DNA of 64,000 nucleotides from a virus. Below are positions 44,361 through 52,278 of the stretch, piece by piece. Numbering within the stretch: position 1 is the stretch's first letter; each line of letters starts with the position of its first letter. The notes beneath the pieces were generated by a model, which ran no database searches, had not been told where the DNA came from, and saw nothing but the letters and a program-made list of their open reading frames with translations. The DNA is taken from positions 64,001-128,000 of the IMG/VR virus record IMGVR_UViG_3300047444_000299, one strand, 5' to 3'. The position numbers were made by a program, and so were the translations under genes.

Positions 44361-44596
44361 TCTTCTGTCTCACTCTCAGTTGGTTCTACAGGCAGAACAA
44401 TACATTCGTAATCAGACCACCGATTGTATTCCGGTGTTTCATGATCAGTGGATGTATCATAACCACGCTGTTCCCATTGTTCTACCCACGCTTCACCTCG
44501 GGCAGTACAGGTTGCTTTGTCTGGAACCGGTTCCGTCGAATGGGATAACGATGACCCACTGACCAGAATGTAAACAATCAGCATTTTCGAAAGCAT
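44357..44596 (-). CDS. Secreted hypothetical protein (79 aa)
   Basis: Start taken at MLSKMLIVYILVSGSSLSHS, which has the shape of a cleavable signal peptide (about residues 1-20). The mature part is acidic with Cys27 and Cys62 (one possible disulfide). Overlaps the upstream stop (TAATG). Probably periplasmic; function unknown. Confidence 0.6.
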   Translation of the reverse strand: MLSKMLIVYILVSGSSLSHSTEPVPDKATCTARGEAWVEQWEQRGYDTSTDHETPEYNRWSDYECIVLPVEPTESETEE

Positions 44597-44874
44597 TACA
44601 GCCCCTGTTCTTTGAGTTCGGCAATCCATTTGATGTAATGGGCTTTGCATACTTCGAATGTTTCCGACGACGACAACCCATGACCATCAAGTTTTAATGC
44701 AGATGCCAATGCATATCCAGCCGGATCGATGGTTCTAACCATCGCCATAACAGCCGGAACATGTTCACCCTGACCAGCCGCTTCCAAGGCATGGCACATG
44801 AACCGATAACCTTCATATCGAGTGCTGTAAAATTCTTTCTCAATACAAAATTCCAATGATTCTGACAATTTCAT
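44596..44874 (-). CDS. Hypothetical protein (92 aa)
   Basis: Unrecognised. The frame is open upstream, but the ATG at 44874 (MKLSESLEFCIEKEF) overlaps the stop of a short membrane-peptide frame and is preferred. Helical (FMCHALEAAGQGEHVPAVMAMV). Confidence 0.65.
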   Translation of the reverse strand: MKLSESLEFCIEKEFYSTRYEGYRFMCHALEAAGQGEHVPAVMAMVRTIDPAGYALASALKLDGHGLSSSETFEVCKAHYIKWIAELKEQGL

Positions 44875-44954
44875 GATGCATCTACCCCTGTAACTGCTTT
44901 GATAATGACCAGTAAGGCCACGACGATTGCTGAAAGAATGATTGGTTCCCACAT
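44871..44954 (-). CDS. 27-aa membrane peptide
   Basis: ATG 44954 to TGA 44871 encodes MWEPIILSAIVVALLVIIK then a short tail; almost entirely one transmembrane helix. ATGA overlap with the 92-aa gene and a promoter 33 nt upstream favour a real small protein. Confidence 0.5.
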   Translation of the reverse strand: MWEPIILSAIVVALLVIIKAVTGVDAS

Positions 44955-44986
44955 GAGAATCACCGTTTTTGTTCTGAATGGTCGCC

Positions 44987-45014
44987 ATCATACCCGAAAC
45001 AGAATTCATGTCAA
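44987..45014 (-). promoter_or_regulatory. Consensus sigma70-type promoter (minus)
   Basis: TTGACA (45014-45009), 16-nt spacer, TATGAT (44992-44987), also preceded by ATTCTGTT. It drives the 44954-43784 small-gene unit. Confidence 0.75.
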
Positions 45015-45031
45015 CAGAATTTTTAGACAAT

Positions 45032-45060
45032 AAAAAAGGAGCCGAAAGGCTCCTTTTTTT
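45032..45060 (-). terminator. Intrinsic terminator after the decoration gene
   Basis: Minus strand AAGGAGCC-TTTC-GGCTCCTT followed by a T run. Confidence 0.85.
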
Positions 45061-45061
45061 A

Positions 45062-45637
45062 TTACGCAGTTGCTGTGAACGTCAGGGTATGGCTCAGTCC
45101 AGTGGACACGCCATTGTGTGTTGCAGTAACTGTGATAGTACGCACACCGATTGTGGTGAATGCGTGGGATTTGGTACGAGTTTCCGCACCACCGATTTGA
45201 TCAACAATCGAGCTATCGCCCCAGTCAATGGTGTAACCATTAACCAGACCCGGAGTACCACTTGCGGTGATAGTCAGAGCGGCGGTAGACGGTGCTTTAC
45301 CAGTTGCGATGTCCAACGAAATAGCGAAGGTCAGCGGGGTTGCAACGGTCAGGGTATCACCGGAAATGTGTGGCTTACCGTAAACGATAGTAGCACATTG
45401 GGTGATATCTTGAATTGCTGCGAATTTCGAACTTGATTGCGATCTAACCACACAAGATCCGTTGGTATCCATCCAGTATTTGATGGAATTCAGATAGGTT
45501 TGGCGGGAAGCTGGTTTGTAAGTGCCGATGGTACTAGTCCATCCAGCGTTGGTCGTAACGTACTTGAAAATATCATGGGGAACAAGGATTGCCCCAAGAT
45601 GATCAGCACGACCCGGTTTTAGGTTTGGAACGGTCAT
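45062..45637 (-). CDS. Ig/PKD-like head decoration protein
   Basis: 191 aa. Start at the ATG 45637 preceded by GGAG. Residues about 15-70 form a domain shared with the protein at 42962 (VPHDIFKYVT, SIKYWMDTNGSCVVR, SSSKF). Residues about 90-191 are an Ig/PKD-like repeat (GYTIDWGDSS, HAFTTIGVRTITVTAT). Location after gene 23 and its own late promoter fit an outer-capsid (Hoc-like) role. Confidence 0.7.
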   Translation of the reverse strand: MTVPNLKPGRADHLGAILVPHDIFKYVTTNAGWTSTIGTYKPASRQTYLNSIKYWMDTNGSCVVRSQSSSKFAAIQDITQCATIVYGKPHISGDTLTVATPLTFAISLDIATGKAPSTAALTITASGTPGLVNGYTIDWGDSSIVDQIGGAETRTKSHAFTTIGVRTITVTATHNGVSTGLSHTLTFTATA

Positions 45638-45676
45638 TATATTCTCCAATGATATTTTAGGTACAATACCTTTTAT

Positions 45677-45684
45677 TATTTATA
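45677..45684 (-). promoter_or_regulatory. Late promoter (TATAAATA)
   Basis: Perfect match, 40 nt upstream of the decoration gene. Confidence 0.85.
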
Positions 45685-45702
45685 TCACATCTTTTAGAAA
45701 CA

Positions 45703-45734
45703 AAAAAGGGGAACCCTTTCGGATTCCCCCTTTT
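45703..45734 (-). terminator. Terminator after gene 23
   Basis: Minus strand GGGGGAA...TTCCCC stem followed by T4 or more, after the stop at 45763. Confidence 0.75.
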
Positions 45735-45762
45735 AATTTGTTTTGAACCAGCTAACGATCTA

Positions 45763-47271
45763 TTACAGACCTTTAACAACTACACGGCGGAAGTATGGGT
45801 TCTTACCGATTGTACGCAGAGGCGAACCGTCGATGATTTGTGCTTCTTGCGGCAGAGCAAACGGGTTAACCGACATGGCATAACGAGTTTTCAGAGCCAT
45901 TACAGGTTGCATGTTCGCTGGGTTCTGTCCACGCAGGGTAGTCAGAGGAACATACGGGCTGTAGTACACACCAGCATCCATTTCAGTTTGGCCTTTGTAT
46001 CCAACTACGAAGTAGTCGAATTGGGCGTACTGGTCGATGAACACTTTGAAACGACCACCTAGAACACCAGCGAATACGCTGTTGTTGGTATCAGTGTTGT
46101 AACCGCTTTGTAGACCTTGCGCACCCAGACTAACCAGAGCGTCGGACATTGCCAGAGCAGAAACTACGTTACGGGAAGCGATAATGAAGTTACCGTTACC
46201 ACGTCCAGTCTGACGACCGATTTCGTTTGCTTCTTTTTCGATTTGGATCAACAGCGCTTTGTACGCTTCACCAGCCCAACGAGCGTTTTTAACGTCGTTA
46301 GCATCGGCTAGGTCGAATACACCAGCGGTAGTTGTACCAGCGGTCATACCAGCAGCACCAGTTTGGGCTTGGGTTAGAACGGTGTTAACTGTTTCGCGGT
46401 TGATTTCAACCAGAATTTCTTGTGCCAGAATACCGTACAGCTCGCTATCAGCATCCAGACCGTGAACAGCGCGCAAGTCTTGTGCAAGTTCAATAGAGTA
46501 TTGAGCTTTCAGTTGACGAGATTTTGCAGTTACAGTTTGTTTGTCGATACGGAACGACATTTCAGCGTATGGGTTACCCGAAGTACCGTTGAAGTTTTCC
46601 ATTGTTTCAGCGATGGAAGTCAACAGACCCGATCCAACTGGAACCAGTTGATTCGATTGAACCAGTGCAGCAAAGTCAGCGGCAGCATCAGTTGCAACAG
46701 TGTGGGAACCAACACCAACGTACTGCATGTATTCGCTCGAAGTGTTAGCCCCGGTGAATTTGATGAAGTCGTTTGGTGCAACAGTAGCAGCAGCAACGAA
46801 TGCTACAGCGTTAGGGATTTGCAGAGCGCCGATTGAAGAACCGTCGCCTAGGCTACCCGACCAGCCAGTTTGTGGTGCTTGACCCGGACGGAACGCTTCG
46901 GTGAAACCAGTTTGACGTGGGTTCGAACCGTATACGGAACGCAGGTAGAAAACTTGTCCAGATGGTTGAGCCAGTGGTTGTACACCAACGATGTCAAACG
47001 CCATCAGTTGTGGCATAACACGGCGAACCAGACCCATAACTACAGGAGCTGTACCAACGATACCACCAGTAGTTGTACCACCGGCTACACCAGCGGCACC
47101 GCCAGTATAATCACCCTGTACTTGGGCTTCGGTCAGATGACCAGTTTCGCGTAGGTCGCGCTCTTGGTTCTCAAGGACTGTTGCAATGATTTCCGATTTT
47201 TTAGCGGTTGCAATTGCAGGCAGTTCTTTGTCTTCCAGAAGGGCTTGCCACTTTTCAGTAAGAGCAGTCAT
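45763..47271 (-). CDS. 23: Major capsid protein
   Basis: 502 aa (T4 gp23 521 aa). HK97-type fold expected. N-terminal scaffold-binding arm ends in HLTEAQ; cleavage by the gp21 protease after Glu48 (LTE/A) is predicted, leaving about 454 residues. C-terminal LPQEAQIIDGSPLRTIGKNPYFRRVVVKGL is typical. Needs the gp31-like cochaperonin. Own late promoter upstream. Confidence 0.93.
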   Translation of the reverse strand: MTALTEKWQALLEDKELPAIATAKKSEIIATVLENQERDLRETGHLTEAQVQGDYTGGAAGVAGGTTTGGIVGTAPVVMGLVRRVMPQLMAFDIVGVQPLAQPSGQVFYLRSVYGSNPRQTGFTEAFRPGQAPQTGWSGSLGDGSSIGALQIPNAVAFVAAATVAPNDFIKFTGANTSSEYMQYVGVGSHTVATDAAADFAALVQSNQLVPVGSGLLTSIAETMENFNGTSGNPYAEMSFRIDKQTVTAKSRQLKAQYSIELAQDLRAVHGLDADSELYGILAQEILVEINRETVNTVLTQAQTGAAGMTAGTTTAGVFDLADANDVKNARWAGEAYKALLIQIEKEANEIGRQTGRGNGNFIIASRNVVSALAMSDALVSLGAQGLQSGYNTDTNNSVFAGVLGGRFKVFIDQYAQFDYFVVGYKGQTEMDAGVYYSPYVPLTTLRGQNPANMQPVMALKTRYAMSVNPFALPQEAQIIDGSPLRTIGKNPYFRRVVVKGL

Positions 47272-47325
47272 TCTATTCTCCAGAATGGAAATTGTTAAAA
47301 AGGTTTAAAAAGTTTCTGATATATG

Positions 47326-47333
47326 TATTTATA
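47326..47333 (-). promoter_or_regulatory. Late promoter (TATAAATA)
   Basis: Perfect match, 55 nt upstream of gene 23. Confidence 0.88.
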
Positions 47334-47401
47334 TCGATTGATTTCAATTTTTCGCTAAAAAGTGAAATATTTACAAAATAATTTCACTTTTTATCTATTT
47401 C

Positions 47402-48193
47402 TTAACCTAGACGACGAGCTGCGCCTAGATATGCTTGCATATGCGAACTAACAGCAGGCTTTTCGTCAACAACCGGAGCACTTTCGGTAACTACGTCGGT
47501 TTTATCAGCGGCTGGGGCCGATGGCTTGCTAGCAATTGCTTCTACAATGCGTTTAACTTTTTCGGCATACACATCACTGAAAATCAGATCCGAGGCTAGT
47601 TCACGAACTTTTTCAGCTTGTGATTCGGCTAGGTCGGCTACAGCAGCATCAAGGATTTCTGCTTTCTTACTTTCACTGATTGTTTTGCTCAGTTCGATAA
47701 CTTTTGCTTGAGATTCGGCTAGAGTTTCTTTAACAGTCGCTAGTTCAGCTTCTGCGATACTCAGTACGTCTTTCTGTTCATCGGACAGTTTGATGTTATG
47801 GTTTTCAAACACACCAATCAGTTCCGCCATTAGGGAGCTAAACAGAGCAGCTTTAACGTTGGATTCGACAACTGGTTTGTTGTCGGCAACGAATTCTTCT
47901 GCAAAGTGCTTAACATAGGCGTCAACTTTGGCTTCCATTTCTTCTCTGACCAGAACTTTGTATTCTTCGGCCTTTTCGTTTAGGAAGTTTGTGTGTTCAA
48001 GGGCTTTGGCTTCCAGCTCTGTAACTTTTGCCTCTACCAGTGAGTCAACACCGGCTTTGGTTTGTGCGGCAACAGCGGCATTGAAAACTTCTACGAAGTC
48101 ATCAATCTTACCTGCCGGGGCACCAACACTTTCGAACAGCGCCTTTACTTCATCAGTATTTAGAAGCTCAGCGCCAATAGTTTTGTCAGTCAT
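47402..48193 (-). CDS. 22: Prohead core scaffold protein
   Basis: 263 aa (T4 gp22 269 aa). Glu/Ala/Lys-rich helical protein with long coiled-coil stretches and the conserved C-terminus SHMQAYLGAARRLG. It forms the internal scaffold and is degraded by gp21. Positioned between 21 and 23 as in T4. Confidence 0.88.
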   Translation of the reverse strand: MTDKTIGAELLNTDEVKALFESVGAPAGKIDDFVEVFNAAVAAQTKAGVDSLVEAKVTELEAKALEHTNFLNEKAEEYKVLVREEMEAKVDAYVKHFAEEFVADNKPVVESNVKAALFSSLMAELIGVFENHNIKLSDEQKDVLSIAEAELATVKETLAESQAKVIELSKTISESKKAEILDAAVADLAESQAEKVRELASDLIFSDVYAEKVKRIVEAIASKPSAPAADKTDVVTESAPVVDEKPAVSSHMQAYLGAARRLG

Positions 48194-48220
48194 TAAAGAC
48201 TCTCCAAGAATTGTTTGAAG

Positions 48221-48228
48221 TATTTATA
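48221..48228 (-). promoter_or_regulatory. Late promoter (TATAAATA)
   Basis: Perfect match, 28 nt upstream of gene 22. Confidence 0.88.
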
Positions 48229-48252
48229 TCAATTGGACTGGGCATTCCAGCC

Positions 48253-49041
48253 TTAACCTAGATATTTTTTAAGTTCTTTTACCGGAACGGACCATTTGCT
48301 GGTATCGCATTCAATAATGAGAACGCCGCCCTTAGTGGACAATTTCATCCCATCTTGACCGGTGGTTGATTCAATGATCATCGGTGTATTTAGTCCTGCC
48401 AAATTACGCAGTCCGTAAGACACCCGATCCCAATCAGTTGTGGCTTTCTGTTTCAGCGGAATGTAAATTTGCCCATTGGACTCATATACCCCAGCCATGA
48501 TAGCGCCCGGTGCCGATTGGTTATGCACGAAATCAAAACCAGCAGTTAGTTGGAATTTAGTAATTTCGGTGTACGCTTTGCCGAACTTGGAACGGGCTTC
48601 ATTAATTTGAACCGCCTTTCCTAAACCACGGGTTGAAACCGTAGGAGTCCAGCCACCCTCGATCAAAGCTCGTACTGTCTGACCCTTTTCGGTGCCTAAC
48701 AGCTTGGCTCTGGCGCAAATGTTGTTCCCATCAACCCATAACTTTTCAATCAAATGACTGGCTTCGCTTAGAAGCACGTTAGGGCGTGGTGGGTGGTCGC
48801 ATTCGCCTAGGGCTTGGTGTCGATCTACATAACGTTCGATGTACTGTTGTACGGCCTCTGACATGACTTGGAAGGGGTATACACGCCCGTTCCCGTTCAA
48901 TGTCTCGGCTTGCATCGCAATACCTTCGACGTATAAATTTTTGTCGCCGCTTTTAGAAACTTCGGTAACCATTTCCACTTTGAAGTCTTCAACTTCCGTG
49001 AACAGGTACTCTTGCGACTCGACGATCAGTTGATCAGTCAT
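48253..49041 (-). CDS. 21: Prohead maturation protease
   Basis: 262 aa (T4 gp21 212 aa). Serine protease signatures: YIERYVDRHQALGECDHP (catalytic His) and GWTPTVSTRGLGK (catalytic Ser), with IVESQEYLFTEVED at the start. Cleaves scaffold and gp23 after [hydrophobic]-x-Glu. A C-terminal extension of about 50 residues is longer than in T4. Confidence 0.88.
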   Translation of the reverse strand: MTDQLIVESQEYLFTEVEDFKVEMVTEVSKSGDKNLYVEGIAMQAETLNGNGRVYPFQVMSEAVQQYIERYVDRHQALGECDHPPRPNVLLSEASHLIEKLWVDGNNICARAKLLGTEKGQTVRALIEGGWTPTVSTRGLGKAVQINEARSKFGKAYTEITKFQLTAGFDFVHNQSAPGAIMAGVYESNGQIYIPLKQKATTDWDRVSYGLRNLAGLNTPMIIESTTGQDGMKLSTKGGVLIIECDTSKWSVPVKELKKYLG

Positions 49042-49060
49042 GTTAACCTCTATCTGATAG

Positions 49061-49068
49061 TATTTATA
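49061..49068 (-). promoter_or_regulatory. Late promoter (TATAAATA)
   Basis: Perfect match, 20 nt upstream of gene 21. Confidence 0.88.
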
Positions 49069-49071
49069 TCG

Positions 49072-49506
49072 TTAAATTTCGGAACTATCAGGGTTTGTCG
49101 GTGATCCCGCCTCATCCCCGGCGACCGGAGTTGCATACGTTCCCTGTGCGACAAGTGATTGATACTTCTTAGTGGCTTTGCCAAGCAGTTTGCGCATATC
49201 AAGCGAACCATCTTTTTTGATGTGCGATTCCTTGACGAGTTTCTTCACGACTTTCAGATCCAAGTAATCTTGAACCTTGATGTCGGTGTTTAGAACCCCG
49301 TTGGAATACTTACCCAATACTTGATTGTCTTCATCGTCGTCATTATCACTAATGTCATACGAATCCCCAACTTGCTTAGAAGTCAAATCGAGTTGGGTAA
49401 GAACCATTGCTAGCTCTTTTGGCCCCAACTCATATTTGTATCTGTAACCAGTACCGGTTGCCTCGTACAAAGTCCCAAGGATATCTTGAAGACCTAGTTC
49501 GAACAT
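49072..49506 (-). CDS. 68: gp68-like prohead core protein
   Basis: 144 aa (T4 gp68 141 aa). Identified by position between 67 and 21, length, an acidic stretch (ISDNDDDEDNQ) and a helical Lys-rich second half (KVVKKLVKESHIKKDG). Abuts the upstream gene by one shared base. Sequence alone would not prove it. Confidence 0.6.
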   Translation of the reverse strand: MFELGLQDILGTLYEATGTGYRYKYELGPKELAMVLTQLDLTSKQVGDSYDISDNDDDEDNQVLGKYSNGVLNTDIKVQDYLDLKVVKKLVKESHIKKDGSLDMRKLLGKATKKYQSLVAQGTYATPVAGDEAGSPTNPDSSEI

Positions 49507-50048
49507 TACTTGCCCTTAGTCAGACGTGATAGTTCTGGATACTTTTGATGTACTTCTTTTTCCGACCAGCCCTGATCCTGCAACCATGCGGAAATCTTAC
49601 GGCCATCTTCTGGGGTCGCAACTTTAACTTTAACGACCTTGCCATCACCCGGTTCGGAAGCCGCTGCAATTCCTTTGCTTCTAAGTTGCTTAGATGCAGT
49701 TGCTGGGTTCCCAACTTCGAAAGATAGTGTACGCTCGGTCAGATCAGACTTTTTTGAGTCTTTGTCTTCCTTGTCGTCTTTGTCTTCATCGTCTTTTTTA
49801 TCTGACTCGTCTTTCTTGTCGTCCGACTTATCATCTTTTTTATCATCTTTATCATCTTTATCATCGCCGTCTTCTTTGTCTTTCTTGTCGGCAAAAGGGT
49901 TTTCACCCTTTGCTTCTTGGAAAGGTTTCAGAATTTCGGCTTTAACAGTTGCGCCGGATGCCAGAATTGCGGCTTTAACCGCTTCATCGAACTTCACTTG
50001 AAACTCGATAGGATTCTGTTCAAGGGCAGCGGTCAAAATCTCGCTCAT
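49506..50048 (-). CDS. 67: gp67-like prohead core protein with Asp/Lys repeat
   Basis: 180 aa, more than twice T4 gp67 (80 aa). An N-terminal helix (residues 1-45), a ~60-residue Asp/Lys/Glu low-complexity tract (DKKDDKDDKDDKK type) and a C-terminal folded segment (VKVATPEDGRKISAWLQDQGWSEKEVHQKYPEL). Position after the portal suggests a prohead core role; the C-terminal domain has no T4 counterpart I can name. Confidence 0.55.
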   Translation of the reverse strand: MSEILTAALEQNPIEFQVKFDEAVKAAILASGATVKAEILKPFQEAKGENPFADKKDKEDGDDKDDKDDKKDDKSDDKKDESDKKDDEDKDDKEDKDSKKSDLTERTLSFEVGNPATASKQLRSKGIAAASEPGDGKVVKVKVATPEDGRKISAWLQDQGWSEKEVHQKYPELSRLTKGK

Positions 50049-50051
50049 GCT

Positions 50052-51674
50052 TTAAACCTCGGGGGTAGTTTGTTGATTAGGTGTTTGTCCACCGGGCATA
50101 CCGTCCGGGGCTGGGGCAAATGGGTCTGTATCAGAGATACCGCCGTTCATTGCCAAGTTACGCTGATCCGCAAGTTTATAAATTGGATCATTTTGTTCTT
50201 CGAGAATTTTCTTACGCTGTTCTTCGATTTCTTCGAGGGACATTTTCAGAATTTCTTGTGCGGCCCATTCATGCGAAACGTATACCCCAATAATGTCACG
50301 AACTTGTGCATAGTTGGTTAGACGCATTTGCATCATTTCGGCTTGCTTACGCTCGGCAAAATAAGAGTCGGCAGCGAATTTGACAAGAATTTCGTTTTTG
50401 TTCGCTTCCCATTCTTCTTCCGTAATGATTTTCTTCAAAATCAAATTGGTACGAAGCGGGTCTAGCAACAGGGTAGAGAATTTCAACAGCAAACGTTTGA
50501 TGAATTTATCAAACTTCAATTCTTCACGGGTGATTTCAGTACCACCGGCTCCAAAGTCGATCATTGCACCCGATTCAGCACGCGAACCCGGAACTTGCAG
50601 GGCGTCATACAGATTCTGTTTGTAGTAATTCAACAGATCCGTTGCGTCCATGCTATTGCCACCCGGTAGGGTATCAATTTCAGTACCTTTACCACCTTCA
50701 CGGCGCGGCAACCACATGTCTTCCAACATGGACTGGGTGTTGTAACCGTTTTTAACTTTACCAGTCGTTGCATCATATGACATTTTGTTCTTGAAACCGG
50801 TCATGATCCCACGAACGTATTGTTCGGCTTTCGCTTTCGGGAGGTTACCAGTATCGATATAGAACACACGACGTTCCGGCGCACGGACGATCATGTAAAT
50901 CAATGCAGCGTCTTCCAACATTTTCAGCATGTTGGCTGGTTTGATTGCTTGGTGAATATATGAAATGATCATTTTGCCATCCGGTGCCAATAGGCCGGAG
51001 TGTGCATAGGTGACCATATCGACCGGCAGGATATAATCCTTACGCATTCCGTATCCAACATGGATAGGGTCGGTCTTGTCTACTGGGCGGTACACAAAGA
51101 AGTCGTGAACACCAGTGACAATTTCATTACCATCAATATTTTGTTTTCTATTTTCTCGAACCTTAACAACTTGCTTTGGTTCCAGAATGCGCAGTTCTTG
51201 AATGCCTTTCTTCGGGTTGTTAGGATCAATTACCTTGAGCATAACTTTCCGACCATCGACGTACCAGTCTCGGAAGTAATCATACCCCTTGTGACGGTAA
51301 TCAAGCATTTTCAGAATCAGCTTGAATTCTTCGGACATTTTTAGCTGGATAGCAACACTGAAATCTGTTCCGTCCAGATTTAAGCAGGCCGGGTCTTCAT
51401 CCATTACAATTGCTTGGTCGCATATATCTGATATACCGGAATGCACTTCATGATTTGAAGCAATGTCGCGATACATATCAATAAGGTCTGGCAGGTTTTT
51501 ATATGACGGTTCAAGGTCTATGCCATGCCCACGCCAGTTTTGAAACGCACCAGTATCCATGACATCATGTTCAATCGCCGCGTCGTCGTTAGCAGGGCCA
51601 ACAATAGACGGAAGCTGAATAGTTTCGTCTTCGAACGGTTTGAACATTTTCTGGATGAATGTAGGTAGTGCCAT
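50052..51674 (-). CDS. 20: Portal protein
   Basis: 540 aa (T4 gp20 524 aa). Start at MALPTFIQKMFKPF; the open frame upstream is not favoured. Features: SNHEVHSGISDICDQAI, VDGRKVMLKVIDPNNPKKGIQELR, GKMISYIHQAIKP and the AGGTEITREELKFDKF core. Forms the dodecameric vertex for DNA packaging and neck attachment. Confidence 0.92.
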   Translation of the reverse strand: MALPTFIQKMFKPFEDETIQLPSIVGPANDDAAIEHDVMDTGAFQNWRGHGIDLEPSYKNLPDLIDMYRDIASNHEVHSGISDICDQAIVMDEDPACLNLDGTDFSVAIQLKMSEEFKLILKMLDYRHKGYDYFRDWYVDGRKVMLKVIDPNNPKKGIQELRILEPKQVVKVRENRKQNIDGNEIVTGVHDFFVYRPVDKTDPIHVGYGMRKDYILPVDMVTYAHSGLLAPDGKMIISYIHQAIKPANMLKMLEDAALIYMIVRAPERRVFYIDTGNLPKAKAEQYVRGIMTGFKNKMSYDATTGKVKNGYNTQSMLEDMWLPRREGGKGTEIDTLPGGNSMDATDLLNYYKQNLYDALQVPGSRAESGAMIDFGAGGTEITREELKFDKFIKRLLLKFSTLLLDPLRTNLILKKIITEEEWEANKNEILVKFAADSYFAERKQAEMMQMRLTNYAQVRDIIGVYVSHEWAAQEILKMSLEEIEEQRKKILEEQNDPIYKLADQRNLAMNGGISDTDPFAPAPDGMPGGQTPNQQTTPEV

Positions 51675-51693
51675 TTGGTATCCCAATTTAGAA

Positions 51694-51712
51694 TAGGGGG
51701 CCAAATGGCCCC
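51694..51712 (-). terminator. Hairpin after gene 19
   Basis: Minus strand GGGGCC-ATTT-GGCCCC with a weak T tract. Confidence 0.6.
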
Positions 51713-51721
51713 TGTTTCACA

Positions 51722-52222
51722 TTAAACTGAAGAAGAAGGTTCCCACCAGTCGATTGCTAGAGTAACTTCAAACGTTTCAATTTCGTTGTTGGTATCCCAG
51801 TCCAGTTCAATTGCTGCAACTGTAGTTGGGAACATCCCGACAATGAGGTATTGAACAGTCTGATTACCTTTACGGTCGAACTGACGAACATAACCATTTT
51901 TCTTGTAATCTTCCGGTGCGTCACCGTAGATGTTGCGATCTTGCTGGTGAACCATACGGCTCCAGTCAAGAAACTGTTCACGAACAGAATGACCTGTATC
52001 GTTGTAAACAGTAACCGTCCAGTCTTCGAATTCGCGGTCACCACCTAGATTGATTTTACGGTTCTGATATCCAACCGGAACTTTTTCTACCGTAGAAGCT
52101 GGTAGAGAAGTGGCTTTACATTTGAACTTGAAATCACGACCTAGGAATGGAATTTCGACTTCGAATAAGTTCGGACGGGCCGCATCACCAAGGATCGCGC
52201 CAATTTGCATTTCCAATGCCAT
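51722..52222 (-). CDS. 19: Tail tube protein
   Basis: 166 aa (T4 gp19 163 aa). Typical myovirus tube pattern: RPNLFEVEIPFLGRDFKFKCKATSLPASTVEKV, DWTVTVYND, IELDWDTNNEIETFEVTLAIDWWE. Forms the inner tail tube. Late box TCTAAATA upstream. Confidence 0.92.
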   Translation of the reverse strand: MALEMQIGAILGDAARPNLFEVEIPFLGRDFKFKCKATSLPASTVEKVPVGYQNRKINLGGDREFEDWTVTVYNDTGHSVREQFLDWSRMVHQQDRNIYGDAPEDYKKNGYVRQFDRKGNQTVQYLIVGMFPTTVAAIELDWDTNNEIETFEVTLAIDWWEPSSSV

Positions 52223-52241
52223 TGTGTTTGTTTCCTATGTA

Positions 52242-52249
52242 TATTTAGA
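52242..52249 (-). promoter_or_regulatory. Late promoter (TCTAAATA)
   Basis: Two differences from TATAAATA, 20 nt upstream of gene 19. Confidence 0.6.
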
Positions 52250-52270
52250 AGGGGTCTTTTGACCCCCTCA
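52250..52270 (-). terminator. Hairpin after gene 18
   Basis: Minus strand GGGGTC-AAAA-GACCCC followed by TTCT; overlaps the gene 19 promoter box. Confidence 0.6.
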
Positions 52271-52278
52271 TTTAACGA

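Noticed and set aside
44603-44650. Longer start for the secreted protein (97-aa version)
   Set aside because: The extension overlaps the preceding gene and would bury the signal peptide; the Met at about 44596 gives a proper signal sequence and TAATG coupling.
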